This document shows, piece after piece, positions 61,461-64,000 of a stretch of 64,000 nt of DNA. Made by a program: the position numbers and the translations under genes. Under the pieces are notes generated by a model, which did no database searches, was not told the DNA's origin, and saw only the letters and a list, made by a program, of their open reading frames with translations. How positions within the stretch are numbered: the first letter of the stretch is position 1; each line of letters starts with the position of its first letter. The stretch comes from Vespa crabro (taxonomy: Eukaryota; Arthropoda; Insecta; Hymenoptera; Vespidae): the NCBI RefSeq assembly GCF_910589235.1, contig NC_060963.1:690001-754000 (forward strand). The letters run 5' to 3'.

Positions 61461-64000
61461 GTCTTCTTTCGAAAATCGTTAGCCATCTGTTCGACGTATC
61501 GGCGACCCTGACCTTTTACACCGAGACTCGACGCTTTCCAGGAAGGTCCATAACTCATATGTCCATTGGTTATTTTAACGATACTCGAGCCCACTCTTTT
61601 CCAGCTCGACGAGTTTTCGGTCCAAGATGTGTAATTTCCCATGCATATATCTTTTTCATTTTTTTTTCTCTCTTCTTTTTTCCTTTTTTTTCTCTCTCTT
61701 TCTCTCTATCCCTCCTTTCCTCCATCTTTCATTAATAAAAAAATCAATCGTCCTAGAAACATCACTTAAACCATTCCATGACGGGAGAATGTTTCGTCAT
61801 TGCTGGTAGAACGAAATAACGATTGAAATTCATAAGAATAGAGTTTCGCTCGTTTAACCTATTCATATTATATTACTATAAATACGTATGTACGTATGTA
61901 CATACGTATAATAGATAACGTAGGACGAAGAATGTAAAAATTGTGCAATTTAATTTTTTTTCTTTTTTTTTTTTTTTTTTCTTTTTTTTTCTTGTATATT
62001 GAAAACTTGCAGCATAACATAAGGAATACACAGTATGTCACTAAACGAAAGGAATTTTGTTAAAATTCCAGAGGAAATCGTAAATTGTAGAGTAGAAATG
62101 AACTTTGGTCAAGCGTAGTAGATTGTACGAAGGTAATCTCCTTTTCTCAGACTGAAACGAGCTGGGAGAATGAGAACGAATATCTGACAGACGAGATGAG
62201 AGATCCGACGAGATTAAATCTGCCGTTAGTTTATTTTAATCTCACTTTTTATAACGCACAGGTCGACCAATTCGATCGCTAATCCTAAAAAAAAATTTTA
62301 GATTTTGCTCCTTCTTCCTCGTGGATACACTGAGAACTGTCGCTTAAAAAAAAAAAAAAAAAAGAAAACAAAACAAAAGAAAAAGAAGAAGAAGAAAAGA
62401 ACGCGAAGAATACGTCCGAAATACTTGTCTTAAAGGCAAAAACGATCGTATCTGGAGAAGATTAACTGGGAAAACACGGAACGTAATAATTTACAATTAA
62501 TTCAAATCTCCTCGCAATGCATAAATCGATAAGAATACGACTGAAATTCGTCCGTTGTTCCGTAATATTCCGAAATATTTGTGCAACAAATTGTCGAGCC
62601 ATTCTCGAAATATGAAATTTGTCATAGCTGTACATACAATACGATCGTACAATCACAATTCATGAAACATTTTTATTGAATTGGCATTTGATAGATTACC
62701 GTTATACGAAGGAAAAAAATCCACACATACACACACAGACAGAGAATCGTTTCAATGACTTTTAGAGATATATTTTTTTAACTTTCTCCAATTAAACTTT
62801 CAAAGACGAATAAATAAAAATGATCGAAATTATTTGAAGGTAAATATTTAAAAATAATATGTTCTAAACAAACAAAGAAATAGATATAATTTACGACTTT
62901 TACTTATCAGGTATAAAAGTAAATCTAAATTTAGTTGGCTCTTCAAAGTTTTTACAATTGGATTATTGAAGATAATTGTAAGTAGGTACATATTTATTAA
63001 TTTGTTTTCCGAGAAGCTTAATCATCTTCATTCGCGCGATATAATAGTGTTCAGATAAAAAATTAAAAGTTTTCTAAATGTTTTTATTATCCCTATACTT
63101 CTGTAGTGTCATATAAATACAAAATATATTTGTAGTACATGAATATATATCCATGTAAGAATGGATTATCCATGGAAAATTGTTTATGAATGAAAACGCT
63201 TAGTTGAGATATTATTACGAAGGGACACGTTTTCTCTATTATTTCTTCGTTCTTTGAAAATCTGCAAGCGGATGCTTCTCGAAAGTTATAGTAGCGTTGA
63301 CATTTGTGGAAAATGTATATTTTGTAAATGCACCGACCGACCACAGGTGTATTATACCTGGTATATTCGTACCGAAAACGTGACTAATCTTCAAACTATG
63401 CCGGGTTATACATTTCTACGTGAATATGTATATGCAGATACGTATATGTATCCAAGTACATACGTTCTCTCATTCTCTCGTTATACGAAGGAAAGCTTAT
63501 ATATATATATATATATATGTATATATTTCCGCGGCTATAAATTTATCCCGGTTATAACATTGTTCCCGCGAATCCGCAGAATGACCGAATCAAGGAGGAG
63601 CCAACGGTTGATCTATTAACCCTGACACTTTATCCCCTTTGGACGCGTTTTCGGTCAAACTTGGCATTAAACGAATACTAGTTTCGTTCGGTTCGTCTAT
63701 ATCCCGGGTAAACGACCTCTAAAAAAAAAAAGAAAAAAAAAAGAAACATTAATTAACGGCGGTTGACCTAACACTTGGCACAAAACCCCAAAGTATCGTG
63801 GATATATGTAATTAAAATTTTCTCTTATTATCTAATCAAAAAAGATGTGTACGTATCCGTGTATACAGTTCTTTTTTCTTCGGTTCTTCTTTGAATTGCG
63901 AAATTATTAACTCTTCCTTCGTTCCTCTACGTCAGAAAAAAAAAGTATACCTTTCCCGTGTCATATTTCTTGAACATCCAGTATATTTATATATACATAT
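59920..64000. other. Right end of window: presumed intronic or intergenic
   Basis: Contains (AT)n at about 59923-59957, (GGAT)n-like sequence at about 60822-60845, (CT)n at about 60937-60966 and 61427-61457, poly(T) at about 61963-61981 and A-runs at about 62346-62362. A repeat-poor stretch at about 61465-61650 carries a minus-strand open frame (see findings). Unique sequence at about 63530-63720 contains a TATAAAT word. No exon is firmly supported. Confidence 0.45.

Noticed and set aside
63254..63619. Frame containing a CxxCxxCxC-like stretch (CGKCIFCKC)
   Set aside because: It is a single short cluster with no recognisable zinc-binding domain; the frame runs on into an (AT)n tract.
1..64000. 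Transposons, CRISPR arrays, TTAGG telomeric arrays or viral insertions
   Set aside because: I found no transposase or reverse-transcriptase motifs, long terminal or inverted repeats, spaced direct repeats or TTAGG tracts. The abundant repeats are simple-sequence.

Overview
This is eukaryotic and almost certainly insect DNA. It is AT-rich and packed with simple repeats: long A/T homopolymers, (AT)n, (GA)n, (GT)n, (ATT)n and (CGTT)n. CpG is common rather than depleted, introns have insect-type GT-AG boundaries, and one small gene carries a TATA box plus a TCAGTT initiator. CpG richness with heavy microsatellites suggests Hymenoptera, perhaps a vespid wasp; that taxonomic guess is an inference.

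Layout. (1) Positions 201-414 hold the last exon of a multi-pass transporter that begins upstream of the window; it looks like an organic anion transporting polypeptide (OATP/SLCO). (2) Positions 3058-3994 hold a complete two-exon gene for a secreted protein with two peritrophin-A chitin-binding domains joined by a Pro/Thr/Ser linker. The linker contains four perfect 30-bp repeats. (3) A tRNA-Pro(TGG) gene lies at 5387-5458. (4) A CpG-rich stretch at about 5880-6282 ends in a splice donor and may be the non-coding first exon of the next gene. (5) About 19 kb of intron-like sequence follows, with microsatellites, a few hairpins and some repeat-poor islands. (6) Positions 25468-32921 hold a complete 14-coding-exon OATP gene encoding 950 aa. 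It has the OATP signature, an extracellular Kazal-like cysteine domain, an unusual N-terminus built of GHKRxES repeats and a symmetric 54-nt exon. (7) Positions 32955-39240 are 3' flank. (8) From about 39.2 kb to the end I find no convincing coding exon. Several CpG-rich promoter-like islands occur, two of them (39319-39459 and 46584-46759) with an initiator and a plus-strand splice donor. They could be alternative 5' exons of a gene whose body lies beyond 64 kb.

How the genes relate. The two transporter genes have the same orientation. Both place a phase-2 intron immediately before the last membrane segment, which suggests related genes in a local cluster. OATPs are plasma-membrane carriers of amphipathic organic anions such as hormones, conjugates and xenobiotics. 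The chitin-binding protein and the tRNA between them are probably unrelated passengers. I found no CRISPR array, no recognisable transposon and no viral sequence. Nothing here clearly amounts to a new biological system. The most distinctive coding feature is the repeat-built N-terminus of the OATP.
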